Positions 17,106-26,049 are shown, counted from the stretch's first letter. The stretch is 39,188 bases of DNA from Bacteroidia bacterium (GCA_030426475.1 JAUHYR010000018.1:1-39188), one strand, 5' to 3'. Notes: generated by a model from the sequence alone, not told the origin. Numbers and translations: made by a program.

Positions 17106-17315
17106 CTACTCCTCTTGTTTTTCTTTCTTTTTGTGTACTACTGAGAAAACAAATAATAAAACGGCTGATGCACAAAGAATTACAAAAAAGGTTTTAAGAA
17201 GTCTTAAAATGGCATCTTTAGGAAGTTCCCACAAGTCCCAAATAGCTAGTACTGTGAATATTGTGAAGACTACAATTATGGCTGCAAGAACCATTGCAAT
17301 AATGTTTCTAGTCAT
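17106..17315 (-). CDS. Small two-helix membrane protein
   Basis: 69 residues. Two hydrophobic segments (about 4-26 and 41-62) are joined by a short loop (DLWELPKDAILRLLKT), and the protein ends in a strongly basic/acidic tail (HKKKEKQEE). No enzymatic motif. It sits 10 bp upstream of the amidotransferase gene in the same direction and 31 bp downstream of the DUF4846 gene, so it could be cotranscribed with either. Similar tiny inner-membrane proteins are common in Flavobacteriia. Function is unknown; the compact fit between its neighbours supports it being real. Confidence 0.65.
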   Translation of the reverse strand: MTRNIIAMVLAAIIVVFTIFTVLAIWDLWELPKDAILRLLKTFFVILCASAVLLFVFSVVHKKKEKQEE

Positions 17316-17346
17316 GGTTTTAAATTTAATGTAAAAATAAGATTAT

Positions 17347-18240
17347 TTAATGAAAAGTCTTTAATTGATTGGGTTTAAACGTCCACTCCGGTGTGTTAAC
17401 AATTTCTTTGCAATCACTTAATTTATACCATGGGGATAAGTGTGAATTGTTGGGATTCTTTAGAATATGAATATTTTGTGCGGGCATATAACTTTGAGCT
17501 AATAAAAAAAGTTTTTCTCCTTCTTCATTTATGGCAACATCAATTACAATAACAGCGTGACCAGGGCTACCACCTTTTATAAACACATCACCTGCCTTTA
17601 AGTCAGCAAGTGGTTTTTCTTTTAACTCTTTTTCAAGAGATAGTGTTCCGGCATAATTAAAAACCATATTCATGTACTTTTTGAAATTAGCATAGCTGTC
17701 ATCCATACTAGTCCTCTTTTTCCAATTCACATTACTTCCTTTTATTGTCGGACGATAGCCTTCTTTCCATCTTTTCCAGTCACATATGTCACCACTTGTG
17801 AAATTAAAAGAGATATCATTTTCTTTATTTGTAGAGAATAGATATTCTGCTCTTAAGCGCATCACAGCATCGGCACACTGTTGTAAATCTCTATTACCCA
17901 CATCTATATCAACAACAGCATATTGAGCTGATTGATTACCTTTCTTATTTCCATTATATAGATATACTGTATTGTCGTTTTTTAGAGGCAAAAACCTAAG
18001 CCAGCTTGCAAAAGATGTTGAATCGACTTTAACTCTTTGAAAGTTAGCCGGGCTTTTAATTTTATAGGTTATAGCAGTGTGTTTATCATAATTTTTATTC
18101 CAATGATAAGCGTGTTTAACAAATGGAATATTTTCAGTTGAGTTTTGATTACTTTCAGATGCTACATAATTACATGAAAACAATACTATTGAAATAAGTA
18201 GAAGTTGAAACATTTTTATGAAACGAAAGAAAGTAAACAT
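17347..18240 (-). CDS. DUF4846 lipoprotein
   Basis: 297 residues. A signal sequence with lipobox LFSC (20-23) indicates a lipid-anchored envelope protein; M10 is a possible alternative start. The body shows the pattern I recognise as DUF4846: SFASWLRFLPLK, VYLYNGNKKGNQ, AVVDIDVGNRDLQQCADAV, RLRAEYLF, FTSGDICDWKRW and GGSPGHAVIVIDVA. The last, with conserved His and Asp, and the AQSYMPAQ near the C-terminus, hint at a hydrolase-like fold, but no function is established. It shares one base with the stop of the YkgJ-type gene (TAATG), forming an mnmD-ykgJ-DUF4846 unit. Confidence 0.82.
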   Translation of the reverse strand: MFTFFRFIKMFQLLLISIVLFSCNYVASESNQNSTENIPFVKHAYHWNKNYDKHTAITYKIKSPANFQRVKVDSTSFASWLRFLPLKNDNTVYLYNGNKKGNQSAQYAVVDIDVGNRDLQQCADAVMRLRAEYLFSTNKENDISFNFTSGDICDWKRWKEGYRPTIKGSNVNWKKRTSMDDSYANFKKYMNMVFNYAGTLSLEKELKEKPLADLKAGDVFIKGGSPGHAVIVIDVAINEEGEKLFLLAQSYMPAQNIHILKNPNNSHLSPWYKLSDCKEIVNTPEWTFKPNQLKTFH

Positions 18241-18737
18241 TATTTTAACTGGTTTTCAATCTTTTTAAGGTTTTCAATAATATTAAAAGTAGCAGGACAA
18301 ATTTCAGTGTTTTTTAAAGTCAAACTTAGTATCTGAATGAATTTTTTTCTATTGGTGTGCGGATATTCTCTACATGCTAATGGTCTGTGATCATATATTT
18401 TACAATAATTATTTTCATCTAAAAATAGACAAGGGGATTTTTTTAATACATAATCTCCTTCATTGTCTTTGTAAAGATTTGATTCAATGAAATCAATCTC
18501 TTTAACGCCTAGATGTTTTGAAATTCTTGAAATATCAATATTTCTAAAAATTGGGCTGGTAGTTTTACAACAGTTAGCGCAAGAAAGGCAGTCTGTTTTT
18601 TCGAATTCTTCTTGATGTAATTCATTCATTTTTTCATCAAGATTTTTCGGCTTTTTACGTTTAATTCTATCAAAAAACTTCTTATTTTCTGATTTTTTAC
18701 CCAATCCTCTTTCTTTTATCTCTTCTGAACTAAACAT
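18240..18737 (-). CDS. YkgJ-family cysteine-cluster protein (putative Zn/Fe chelator)
   Basis: 165 residues. Eight conserved cysteines are arranged CLSCANCC (50-57), SPCLF (C103), YCKIYDHRPLAC (C112, C122) and EICP (C147). The CxxCxxCC...RP.ACREYP pattern defines the UPF0153/YkgJ family, thought to bind a metal or Fe-S cluster; a biochemical role is not established. It overlaps mnmD by 8 bp and is coupled to the DUF4846 gene through TAATG. The basic N-terminal extension (about 1-45, many Lys/Arg) is longer than in minimal YkgJ proteins and might contact nucleic acid (inference). Confidence 0.88.
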   Translation of the reverse strand: MFSSEEIKERGLGKKSENKKFFDRIKRKKPKNLDEKMNELHQEEFEKTDCLSCANCCKTTSPIFRNIDISRISKHLGVKEIDFIESNLYKDNEGDYVLKKSPCLFLDENNYCKIYDHRPLACREYPHTNRKKFIQILSLTLKNTEICPATFNIIENLKKIENQLK

Positions 18738-19386
18738 TTTTAACTGCTTTTGTCATTTCCCTTTTTCCCGGAGGACCGGGCAGCTTTATTACCTCAAACC
18801 CGACTTCTTTTAGTGTTCTTTTTACCGCCCCTTTTGCACAATAAGTTACTAAAATCCCGCCTTTACTCAGAAGACTAAAAACCTTTTCAAAAACTTCTTT
18901 TGTCCATAATTCTGGTTGAACCCTAGGGGCAAAAGCATCAAAGTAAATAATGTCAAACTTTTCATTTGATTGGAAGTTTATAAAATCGGATTTAATTTTT
19001 TCTAAAGAAAAGTCATCTGTAATAACTGCTTTTTTATTCCAATCAACTGAGTGTATTTTTTCAAATAGAGCATGTTCTTCTTTGTTTTTAGCATAATTCA
19101 GTTGATTTAAAAGAGGAATGTCTAAAGGAAATTTTTCAACCCCAGCATATTCAATTTGTTTTTCTTTCGAATTAAGTAATGTCATTAAGGCATTTAATCC
19201 GGTGCCAAAACCAAACTCTAATATTTTTATGTTTTTCTTGTTAATGCTTTTTAGTCCATTTTCAATAAATACATGCATTGACTCCTGAATTGCTCCGTGT
19301 CTTGAATGATAGGTTTCATCAAATTCAGGTAAATACAAAGAATTTGAACCATCTTCAGTTACAAATATTTGAGCAGATTTTTCCAA
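18730..19386 (-). CDS. mnmD: tRNA 5-methylaminomethyl-2-thiouridine methyltransferase MnmD
   Basis: 218 residues, matching stand-alone MnmD (the MTase half of MnmC). It transfers methyl from SAM to nm5s2U34 in tRNAs for Lys, Glu and Gln, giving mnm5s2U. Motifs are SLYLPEFDETYHSRHGAIQE (16-35), the SAM loop LEFGFGTGLNALM (56-68), VEKFPLD (83-89), the acidic IIYFDAFAPRVQPELWT (147-162) and a C-terminal PGPPGKREM. The likely start is TTG at 19384-19386; upstream codons soon hit stops and the next ATG would remove conserved sequence. It is divergent from the beta-helix lipoprotein gene with 56 bp between them. Confidence 0.93.
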   Translation of the reverse strand: MEKSAQIFVTEDGSNSLYLPEFDETYHSRHGAIQESMHVFIENGLKSINKKNIKILEFGFGTGLNALMTLLNSKEKQIEYAGVEKFPLDIPLLNQLNYAKNKEEHALFEKIHSVDWNKKAVITDDFSLEKIKSDFINFQSNEKFDIIYFDAFAPRVQPELWTKEVFEKVFSLLSKGGILVTYCAKGAVKRTLKEVGFEVIKLPGPPGKREMTKAVKNV

Positions 19387-19442
19387 ATTATAATGCTTGA
19401 TGCTTTAAAAAAGCAATAAATAAAGTAATATTGCGTATTGTC

Positions 19443-20927
19443 ATGGCAAAGATGAGGAACTTTTTATTCTTTTCAGTCATTTTTATTTTAGTTATTTCTT
19501 CTTGTCGTAAGGAAAAGATAATAACGGAAGGTTCTGCTAATATTGAACTTTCAACAGATACCATTCTTTTCGATACGGTTTTTACTACTATCGGGTCATC
19601 TACAAAATATTTTAAGATTAAAAATCCGCATAATCAAACCATTGAAATTTCTAAAATATACTTATCCGGTGCTAATGCTAAAATGTTTCGATTAAATATT
19701 GATGGCTCACCAGGTAATTCTTTTTCAAATATTTTAATTAAAAAGAAGGATAGTTTGTTTGGATTTATAGAAGTTACTGTAGATCCTAACAATGTGAATA
19801 GTCCAATGGTGGTTGAAGCCCAAATTATTTTTGAAACTAATTCAAATATTTCTGATATTGATTTAGTAGCTTGGGGTCAAGATGCTATATACTATACTCC
19901 TAAAGTTTATTCTCAAACATTACCCCCTTACTCTTGTTTAGATGGTGATTGTAATCCTTCTTTACCACCCGTAAATATTACTTGGACTAATACAAAGCCT
20001 TATGTTGTTTATGGTTATTTAGTGATTGATTCACTTGACCAGCTCACTATTGATAAAGGAGTAAGAGTTTATTTTCATAATAATTCCGGGCTTTGGGTTT
20101 ATAAAGACGGAAGTTTGACTATAAATGGAACTCAAGCAGAGCCTGTTACCTTTCAGGGAGATAGGCTTGAGCAAAAGTATAAGGATATTCCCGGTCAATG
20201 GGATAGGGTTTGGATAAATGAAGGGGCAAACAATGTTGTTTTAAATTATCTGGAAATTAAAAATGCTTTTATAGGCATTCAAGCTGAAACTTTACCATTT
20301 TATCCAACTACTCCTATTAGTTCAAATGTGTTATTAGTAAACAATTGTAAAATAGATAACTGTTCCGGAGTTGGTTTTTTTGGTCGTAATTTTCAAGCTC
20401 AAATTAATAATACTATTATTAGTAGATGCGGTCAGTACGGAGTTGCGTTATCAGGTGGAGGAAATTATGAATTCAATCACACTACAATTGCAAACTATTG
20501 GACAGCCAGTAGCCGAGAAACTCCAACGGTATTTTTACAAAACTCTTATACTGATATAAACGGAGCTACACAAGTAAGAAGCATAGGTCAAGCAGATTTT
20601 AATAATTGTATTGTAGATGGAAGAAATGATGATAATTTTGAGTTTCAAGTTGATTTATTATCACCTGGCACTATAAATTATAAGTTTGATCATTGTATAA
20701 TGAGAACAAATGAAAATACTACAGATGGAAGTAAGTTTATAAATATCATCAAAAATCCAACTGCTATTATTTTTTCAGATTCTACAGACTTTGGCTTAGC
20801 TAGCTCTTCACCCGCAATTAATGTGGGAGATGGAAGTCATATTGCAAATAATCCAAGTATTCTTTCGTTAGATAGAAAAGGAAAAACTAGAAATACCCCT
20901 CCGGATTTAGGAGCTATAGAAAATTAG
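19443..20927 (+). CDS. Right-handed beta-helix lipoprotein
   Basis: About 494 residues from the ATG at 19443 (ATG 19452 is also possible; the TTG at 19431 is less likely). The signal peptide ends in lipobox ISSC before RKEKI, so it is an envelope lipoprotein. The N-terminal beta domain (IELSTDTILFDTVFTTIGS) resembles choice-of-anchor domains. A pectin-lyase-like beta-helix runs from about 200 (GVRVYFHNNSGLWVYKDGSL) through repeated NNCKIDNCSGVGF-type coils. It ends with SPAINVGD and PDLGAIEN, characteristic of Bacteroidota parallel beta-helix proteins. No catalytic residues can be assigned. A near-match -7 box (TAATATTG, 19426-19433) is immediately upstream. It converges on the PorP/SprF gene with a 4-bp overlap. 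Confidence 0.82.
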   Translation: MAKMRNFLFFSVIFILVISSCRKEKIITEGSANIELSTDTILFDTVFTTIGSSTKYFKIKNPHNQTIEISKIYLSGANAKMFRLNIDGSPGNSFSNILIKKKDSLFGFIEVTVDPNNVNSPMVVEAQIIFETNSNISDIDLVAWGQDAIYYTPKVYSQTLPPYSCLDGDCNPSLPPVNITWTNTKPYVVYGYLVIDSLDQLTIDKGVRVYFHNNSGLWVYKDGSLTINGTQAEPVTFQGDRLEQKYKDIPGQWDRVWINEGANNVVLNYLEIKNAFIGIQAETLPFYPTTPISSNVLLVNNCKIDNCSGVGFFGRNFQAQINNTIISRCGQYGVALSGGGNYEFNHTTIANYWTASSRETPTVFLQNSYTDINGATQVRSIGQADFNNCIVDGRNDDNFEFQVDLLSPGTINYKFDHCIMRTNENTTDGSKFINIIKNPTAIIFSDSTDFGLASSSPAINVGDGSHIANNPSILSLDRKGKTRNTPPDLGAIEN

Positions 20928-21940
20928 TAAAACTTAAGCGAAGAACCTCCACCAAAATTTCCTCTCCACATTAAAGTAAACTCCATTCCTCCTAAAGATT
21001 TATTACTATATGAAAGGTCCGACATAGTAAAGTCATAGCTAGCGCCTAATGTAAATCCGGCCATATTAAATCTAGCAACGGCATATAATGCATCTCCCAA
21101 TCTATAATATGGGCCAAGACTAAAAGAAACTTCTTCGCTAAAACCTGTGTACTTAGCTTTATGTTTAACAAAGTATTTTATTTCTGTACCTAAATTAAAA
21201 TACCTGTTTGGATCCTGAAAAGAAATTATAGCTGCTGGTAAGAATGCATAATCAGTATTCTTCTTTTCAAATTCGCCATTAAAATGAAGAGTAAACTTTC
21301 TTATTAAATTTTGAGGAGCAGCTTTTGTAAAGGACACATCCGGAGAGAGAAGGTGGGATGCTGAAATTCCTGCATTAATTATAGTCAAATCATCCGGGCG
21401 ATATAACCAATGAATACCAACACCTGCATCAGGAACACCTACCGACTGGGTTGGAAATGCTTCTTCCCCAGTAGGTAAAGCAGTATTGAATCCATTACCT
21501 GTATATTGTTCATCCCAATAAAGTGCATCATAACTGATGGATCTTTGAATATAACCTCCCTGTAATCCGGCACTTAACATATTTTTATCACCATCAATCT
21601 GCAAAATATATGACAGTGCTAAATTACCTTGAAGCATTGAAAATTTTGAGTCGCCAGCATCATCTTTATTGATGTCAAAACCTAAACCAAAATAACCATT
21701 ATCAATTTTACCTCTAAATAACTTAAAGTCGCCATAAAACCCCATAGTAGAATAAGCATCAACAATGCTTGACCATTGGTTTCTATAAACCCCTCCAAGT
21801 CTAATATCTCCAGCGTAAACACCTGAGGCCGCAGGATTAATATTTACAGGGGTCATAAAAAATTGTGAAAAATGAACATCTTCTTGCCCTAGCATTGCTA
21901 TTGAAGAAAATATTAAGCTTATAAATATTATTTTTTTCAT
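20924..21940 (-). CDS. PorP/SprF-family type IX secretion membrane protein
   Basis: 338 residues with signal peptide (to about LGQ, residue 19), then EDVHFSQFFMTPVNINPAASG, the hallmark N-terminus of PorP/SprF proteins. The rest is an outer-membrane beta-barrel, with DIRLGGVYRNQWSSI, GYFGLGFDINKDDAG, GLQGGYIQRSI and a C-terminal GGMEFTLMWRG. In T9SS, PorP/SprF proteins are needed for secretion or surface attachment of substrates with type B (CHU_C) C-terminal domains. It lies 8 bp downstream of such a substrate gene, the same layout as sprB-sprF, so the two probably work as a pair (inference). Confidence 0.93.
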   Translation of the reverse strand: MKKIIFISLIFSSIAMLGQEDVHFSQFFMTPVNINPAASGVYAGDIRLGGVYRNQWSSIVDAYSTMGFYGDFKLFRGKIDNGYFGLGFDINKDDAGDSKFSMLQGNLALSYILQIDGDKNMLSAGLQGGYIQRSISYDALYWDEQYTGNGFNTALPTGEEAFPTQSVGVPDAGVGIHWLYRPDDLTIINAGISASHLLSPDVSFTKAAPQNLIRKFTLHFNGEFEKKNTDYAFLPAAIISFQDPNRYFNLGTEIKYFVKHKAKYTGFSEEVSFSLGPYYRLGDALYAVARFNMAGFTLGASYDFTMSDLSYSNKSLGGMEFTLMWRGNFGGGSSLKFY

Positions 21941-21948
21941 AATTCCTC

Positions 21949-24420
21949 CTATCTAACTAATGTGACATTTCCTTTTAAATCTTCTGTTGTTCCATTTTTG
22001 AACGAAACGGTTAAAGTCCATACAAAAACACCAGGATTTACTTCTTTTCCATTGTGTGTTCCATCCCATCCAATAGCTTGATCGGTAGAATTAAACACTT
22101 GTTGCCCGTATCTGTTAAATATGGTAAAGTTCATAGTCTCTATTCCAAAGCCTCTTACATACAATATGTCGTTTTTACCGCTTCCGTTTGGTGAAAATGC
22201 ATTAGGAACTCCAACATTATATTTTATATCAACTAAAATGATTACTGTATCAGTTATTGAACAACCATTTAAAGTGTAGGTGACAAAATACATAGTACTA
22301 TCTTCAGGAGTTACAGTCGCATTAGGACATGTTTTACAATCAATATTGTATGGCGGTGCCCACAAATAAGTTCCACCTGTTGGTGTTCCTGTTGCGGATA
22401 TTTGTGCACTGCCTCCTGCAATAATTGTTTGGTCAGCACTTGCAACCACTGATGGAATATCACTAACTGTAATTGTTCGAGTAGTTGTATCGCTTCCGGC
22501 AGTGTTCGATGCAATTAAACGAACTGTAAATGTTCCTGTTGTATCCCAACAAACTTGCCCTGGATTTTGTGCAGAAGATGAGCTAGGAGTTCCACCTACA
22601 AAAGTCCATTGCCAGGCAGTTGCTCCTATGCTAGCGTCATTAAAAGTGATGCATTGGCCCTTACATATACCACTCGGGAAAATTTGAATACCTGATGTAG
22701 GAGGGTTGCATGCATTTACTGTAATAAAAGAAGTTTTAACAATACTGTCTTGTCCATTTGTATTTGTGGCTACTAAGGAAATGGTGTAGGTACCCGGAGT
22801 ATTAAAACAAATGTTGGTTGGGTTTTGAGAGGTTGAAGTAGCCGGTGCACCTCCATTGAAATACCATTTCCAAGAAGTAGGAGAGTTGGTGGAAAGATCA
22901 GTAAAGTTGATACAATCACCTGCACAAATAGTAGAATCAGAAGCAGAAAAGTTTGCTACAGGCGTTGGGCATGAATTAACAGTAATAAAACTGGTTTTAA
23001 CTACACTATCTTGCCCGAAGCCATTTATTGCTACTAGAGTTACATTGTAAGTTCCTGGTGTATTGTAGCAAATATTAGTTGGGTTTTGAGTATTAGAGGT
23101 TGCAGGTGTTGCGCCTTGAAAATACCAATTCCAGCTTGTCGGGCTATTACTACTTAAATCAGTGAAATTAATACAATTTCCTACACAAAAAGTAGAATCA
23201 GAAGAAGACCAGTTTGCTACTGGGGTGGGGCAATTAGCTACGGTTATAAAGCTTGATTTGACTACACTGTCTTGTCCGTTGGCATTGCTTGCTACTAAGG
23301 TGACATTGTACGTTCCCGGAGTATTGTAGCATATATTTGGTGGATTTTGCACATTGGATGTTGCAGGTGTCCCACCCTGAAAGTACCAAGTCCAACCTGT
23401 AGGAGTGTTGGTAGATAAGTCAGTAAAGCTAATACATTGCCCGGTACACAATGTAGAGTCACTAGCCGAAAAATTTGCTGTTGGCGTAGGGCAAGCTACT
23501 ACATTTATAAATGCTGTTTTAGTAATACTGTCTTGTCCATTTGCATTTATTGCAACTAAAGAAACTTGATAGGTTCCGGCAGTATTATAGCAAACATTAG
23601 TTGGGTTTTGTGTAGTTGAAGTTGTTGGAACTGCACCCGGAAAATACCATTTCCATGAAGTAGGTGTGTTAGTAGATAAATCAGTAAAACTTATACATTG
23701 CCCTACACAAAGTGTTGAATCAGATGCAGAAAAATCAGCAACGGGAGTGGGGCCTGAGGATGGTACGGTCATGGTTATATCATCAACTGCAAATGATGGG
23801 TCAGCGCCCATTCCGTCATCATTGTTTACCCACCTGAAGGCTATTTTTACATTTGCATTATTATTTGCGGAAGCAGGTAAAGCAACTGTTCTTGAGGTCC
23901 ATAAACCTTGGCCGCTACAACCTGTTAGTGTTTTTGGCATATTGTCTATCTGTGTCCAAGTTGAACCATCAAAATACCACAATGTTGCATCATCCAAAGT
24001 CCCTTGGCCACCCTCAATGTAATTAAAGTTTACAGATATGTTTGTTCTTCCTGTACAATTAATGGTAGGTGATTCAGATCTTCTATTAGCAAGTGGACAA
24101 AATAAAATTCCACAGAGTCCTCCAGCATCATAAGCGGCACCACCATTTGGATTGAATACACTTGTTACGTGTAATGTGTTGTTTCCATTGTTGGCTACTC
24201 CACAACTTCCGGGAGCTCCCAAGTTAGGTGTAATTCCTCCTCCTTCATTTGCAGATATTTTAAAAAAATTTGCATCAACGCCTTCAGCTCCTGTAGGAAC
24301 ATTTAGGGCCCACCCAGCTCCAGATGTAAAGTTTTCAGTCCAAAATACTGTCTGTGCAAAAATGTTAGTAGCTGATATAACAAAAAGAAAAAATAGGTAA
24401 CTGGCTTTTCTCATAGTCAT
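21949..24420 (-). CDS. T9SS substrate/adhesin with PKD repeats and CHU_C (type B) sorting domain
   Basis: 823 residues. A signal peptide (ends around FAQ, 23) precedes an N-terminal jelly-roll-like domain (about 24-220: TENFTSGAGW, RRSESPTINCTGRTNISVNF, SFAVDDITMTV). Five PKD-type beta domains follow at residues 225, 312, 399, 486 and 573; the first four are spaced exactly 87 residues apart, each with CISFTDLSTN-like strands and four Cys. A final domain (655-732) precedes the gliding-motility C-terminal CHU_C domain (about 737-823: GVPNAFSPNGSGKND, FNRYGQQVF, GWDGTHNGKEVNPGVFVW). It should be exported by T9SS and displayed on the surface as adhesin or matrix protein. ATG 24420 is used; M3 is an alternative. 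Confidence 0.92.
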   Translation of the reverse strand: MTMRKASYLFFLFVISATNIFAQTVFWTENFTSGAGWALNVPTGAEGVDANFFKISANEGGGITPNLGAPGSCGVANNGNNTLHVTSVFNPNGGAAYDAGGLCGILFCPLANRRSESPTINCTGRTNISVNFNYIEGGQGTLDDATLWYFDGSTWTQIDNMPKTLTGCSGQGLWTSRTVALPASANNNANVKIAFRWVNNDDGMGADPSFAVDDITMTVPSSGPTPVADFSASDSTLCVGQCISFTDLSTNTPTSWKWYFPGAVPTTSTTQNPTNVCYNTAGTYQVSLVAINANGQDSITKTAFINVVACPTPTANFSASDSTLCTGQCISFTDLSTNTPTGWTWYFQGGTPATSNVQNPPNICYNTPGTYNVTLVASNANGQDSVVKSSFITVANCPTPVANWSSSDSTFCVGNCINFTDLSSNSPTSWNWYFQGATPATSNTQNPTNICYNTPGTYNVTLVAINGFGQDSVVKTSFITVNSCPTPVANFSASDSTICAGDCINFTDLSTNSPTSWKWYFNGGAPATSTSQNPTNICFNTPGTYTISLVATNTNGQDSIVKTSFITVNACNPPTSGIQIFPSGICKGQCITFNDASIGATAWQWTFVGGTPSSSSAQNPGQVCWDTTGTFTVRLIASNTAGSDTTTRTITVSDIPSVVASADQTIIAGGSAQISATGTPTGGTYLWAPPYNIDCKTCPNATVTPEDSTMYFVTYTLNGCSITDTVIILVDIKYNVGVPNAFSPNGSGKNDILYVRGFGIETMNFTIFNRYGQQVFNSTDQAIGWDGTHNGKEVNPGVFVWTLTVSFKNGTTEDLKGNVTLVR
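22459..23748 (-). repeat. Tandem PKD-encoding repeats, period 261 bp
   Basis: Four copies, starting at 23748, 23487, 23226 and 22965, are strongly similar in DNA and protein and spaced exactly 261 bp. A fifth divergent unit starts near 22704. Each encodes PVA(N/D)(F/W)S(A/S)SDST then ..C..QC, and ends in ..(A/S/N)C(P/N). Such arrays can expand or contract by recombination. Confidence 0.9.
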
Positions 24421-24567
24421 TGAGTTTAATTTTGTTTAGTAAAGTTACTTCCAACTATTAGTAAATTAAAATATATTTGTAATTAAAATTACATTTTAAA
24501 AATTATATATTTAATTTTAAATAATTGAATATAAGCATTTTAATTAAATTAAATTTTACATATTAAT
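24421..24567. promoter_or_regulatory. AT-rich divergent intergenic region with possible promoters
   Basis: 147 bp, almost entirely A/T, separate the PKD adhesin from the divergent helical gene. On the plus strand TATATTTG (24472-24479) matches TAnnTTTG but lies 88 bp before the ATG, so it would give a long leader. TAAATTTT, near the ATG, is one mismatch away. On the minus strand TAACTTTA is a one-mismatch box about 20-30 bp from the adhesin start. No hairpin stands out. Confidence 0.35.
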
Positions 24568-26049
24568 ATGAGACATCTTCAAGAATTGATATACAAATTG
24601 TCGCCAACAGAAAAACGATATATTATATCAAGAATTAAGGAAAATAAAAAGAATAAGAAGTTGTCGGAACTTTTTGAGGTATATATAAATCAAAAAAAGA
24701 ATGGATTTGATAAAGACCTAAAGGAAAGTATTAAAGTTAGTCAAGTTGGGGTATATGAAAATAGACTATACAATTCAATATTAGATATTCTATGCGACTA
24801 TCATGAAAGTAGGATGGTAGAGACAGAGTTAAAGAAGGAGGTGGCAAAGGTGAAGGTATTGTTTAATAAAGGGATGTTTGATGCTTGTGACAAAAAACTA
24901 AGAAGCACTTACCAAAAAGCAAAAGCTGCTTTTTTAGAAAAACTTCAGTTGGAAATTTTAGAAATTAAAGCGGAACTTTTCAAAGAAAAGGGAAAGTTTC
25001 TTGATTTATCTTCACGAGAACTTGAAACTGTATATCAAGAACAACAGGAGGTTTTAGCTAGCTATTCTAATCATATCAACCTGAAATATAATACACTTAA
25101 TTTCTTATTAATATCAAGAAATAAGTTGGGAAAAGAATTTGTGCAGTTTGAAGATAAATTTGATAATTTGATAAACAGCTATGAAAATTCAAAGGAGTTT
25201 AAAATTAATATTAAACGAAAAATATTTGTAGCAAGCCTTAAAGCAATGTTTTTATATAATGTTGGGAAATTTGAAGATAGTAGAGATGAGTATTTTAAAA
25301 TTGTAAGCCTAATTGAGAGTAATAAAAAGTATGAGAATTACTTTGAAAGCGAATATTTTACTGCCTTAAATAATTTACTAATACTTAGTTCGGCTAATAA
25401 AGATGCTAAACAGATAGATGAAACGGTAAAAAAAATCGTTAAAAAGTTTGGTAACAGAGAATTATATAAAAGAGATTTCATTCAAACAACCATACTTTAT
25501 CAATTGGGCGCCTATTTTGAATTGAGAGATATTCCAAAAATTGAAAAAATGGTGCCTGAAATAGAGGAAACTGTCAAGAAGTATGAACGAGAAATAAACT
25601 GGGTGAATTATGATTTATTTTGTTTCAACCTGTCGGTGTACTATTTTATTAAGGAAAACTTAAATAAGTCAAACCAATGGATAACTAAGTTAATTAATAA
25701 TAACAGTAAAAATCAAGAAAAAATTAAGTCAAACAATTTTTATTATGCCCAGCTGTTTAAGCTTTTTATATTAATTGAATCTAAAAACGAAGAAAGTTTA
25801 GAGTGGGTTTTGCCAAGAACAAAACGAATACTAAATAAGATTAGAAAACCTGATAAATTTGATAAAATACTTATTGAACTGGCCGAAAATTATAATGAAT
25901 CAGAAGAAAAAAGTCTAATGACCAAATATTTAAAAAAGCTTAAATCAGTGAAAGATGAGGTTCCAGTGGCACAAAGTTATTTTGATTTTATTCTTTGGTT
26001 AGAAACTAAAATAGCCGGAAAGAATTTTGAAAAAAGTTATCATTTATAA
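24568..26049 (+). CDS. Conserved-looking helical (TPR/solenoid-like) protein of unknown function
   Basis: 493 residues, no signal peptide or membrane segment, almost entirely helical and very rich in Lys/Glu, so probably cytoplasmic. The N-terminus MRHLQELIYKLSPTEKRYI (1-19) resembles a family opening seen in Bacteroidota proteins of the form 'L..L...E.R.....'; helices continue in TPR-like pairs (YNVGKFEDSRDEYFKIVSLI, LYQLGAYFELRDIPKIEKMV, CFNLSVYYFIKENLNKSNQW). No catalytic motif. It sits alone, divergent from the T9SS adhesin operon and convergent (6-bp overlap) with the acyl-CoA reductase. A scaffolding or signalling role is possible, but I do not recognise the family and assign none. Confidence 0.7.
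   Translation: MRHLQELIYKLSPTEKRYIISRIKENKKNKKLSELFEVYINQKKNGFDKDLKESIKVSQVGVYENRLYNSILDILCDYHESRMVETELKKEVAKVKVLFNKGMFDACDKKLRSTYQKAKAAFLEKLQLEILEIKAELFKEKGKFLDLSSRELETVYQEQQEVLASYSNHINLKYNTLNFLLISRNKLGKEFVQFEDKFDNLINSYENSKEFKINIKRKIFVASLKAMFLYNVGKFEDSRDEYFKIVSLIESNKKYENYFESEYFTALNNLLILSSANKDAKQIDETVKKIVKKFGNRELYKRDFIQTTILYQLGAYFELRDIPKIEKMVPEIEETVKKYEREINWVNYDLFCFNLSVYYFIKENLNKSNQWITKLINNNSKNQEKIKSNNFYYAQLFKLFILIESKNEESLEWVLPRTKRILNKIRKPDKFDKILIELAENYNESEEKSLMTKYLKKLKSVKDEVPVAQSYFDFILWLETKIAGKNFEKSYHL

Noticed and set aside
22459-23748. CRISPR-like regular repetition
   Set aside because: The period is 261 bp and in frame; it encodes PKD domains, with no spacers.
23666-24022. 118-residue plus-strand frame opposite the PKD gene
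   Set aside because: Antisense shadow of the N-terminal/first PKD region; similar shadows recur in each repeat because the DNA repeats.
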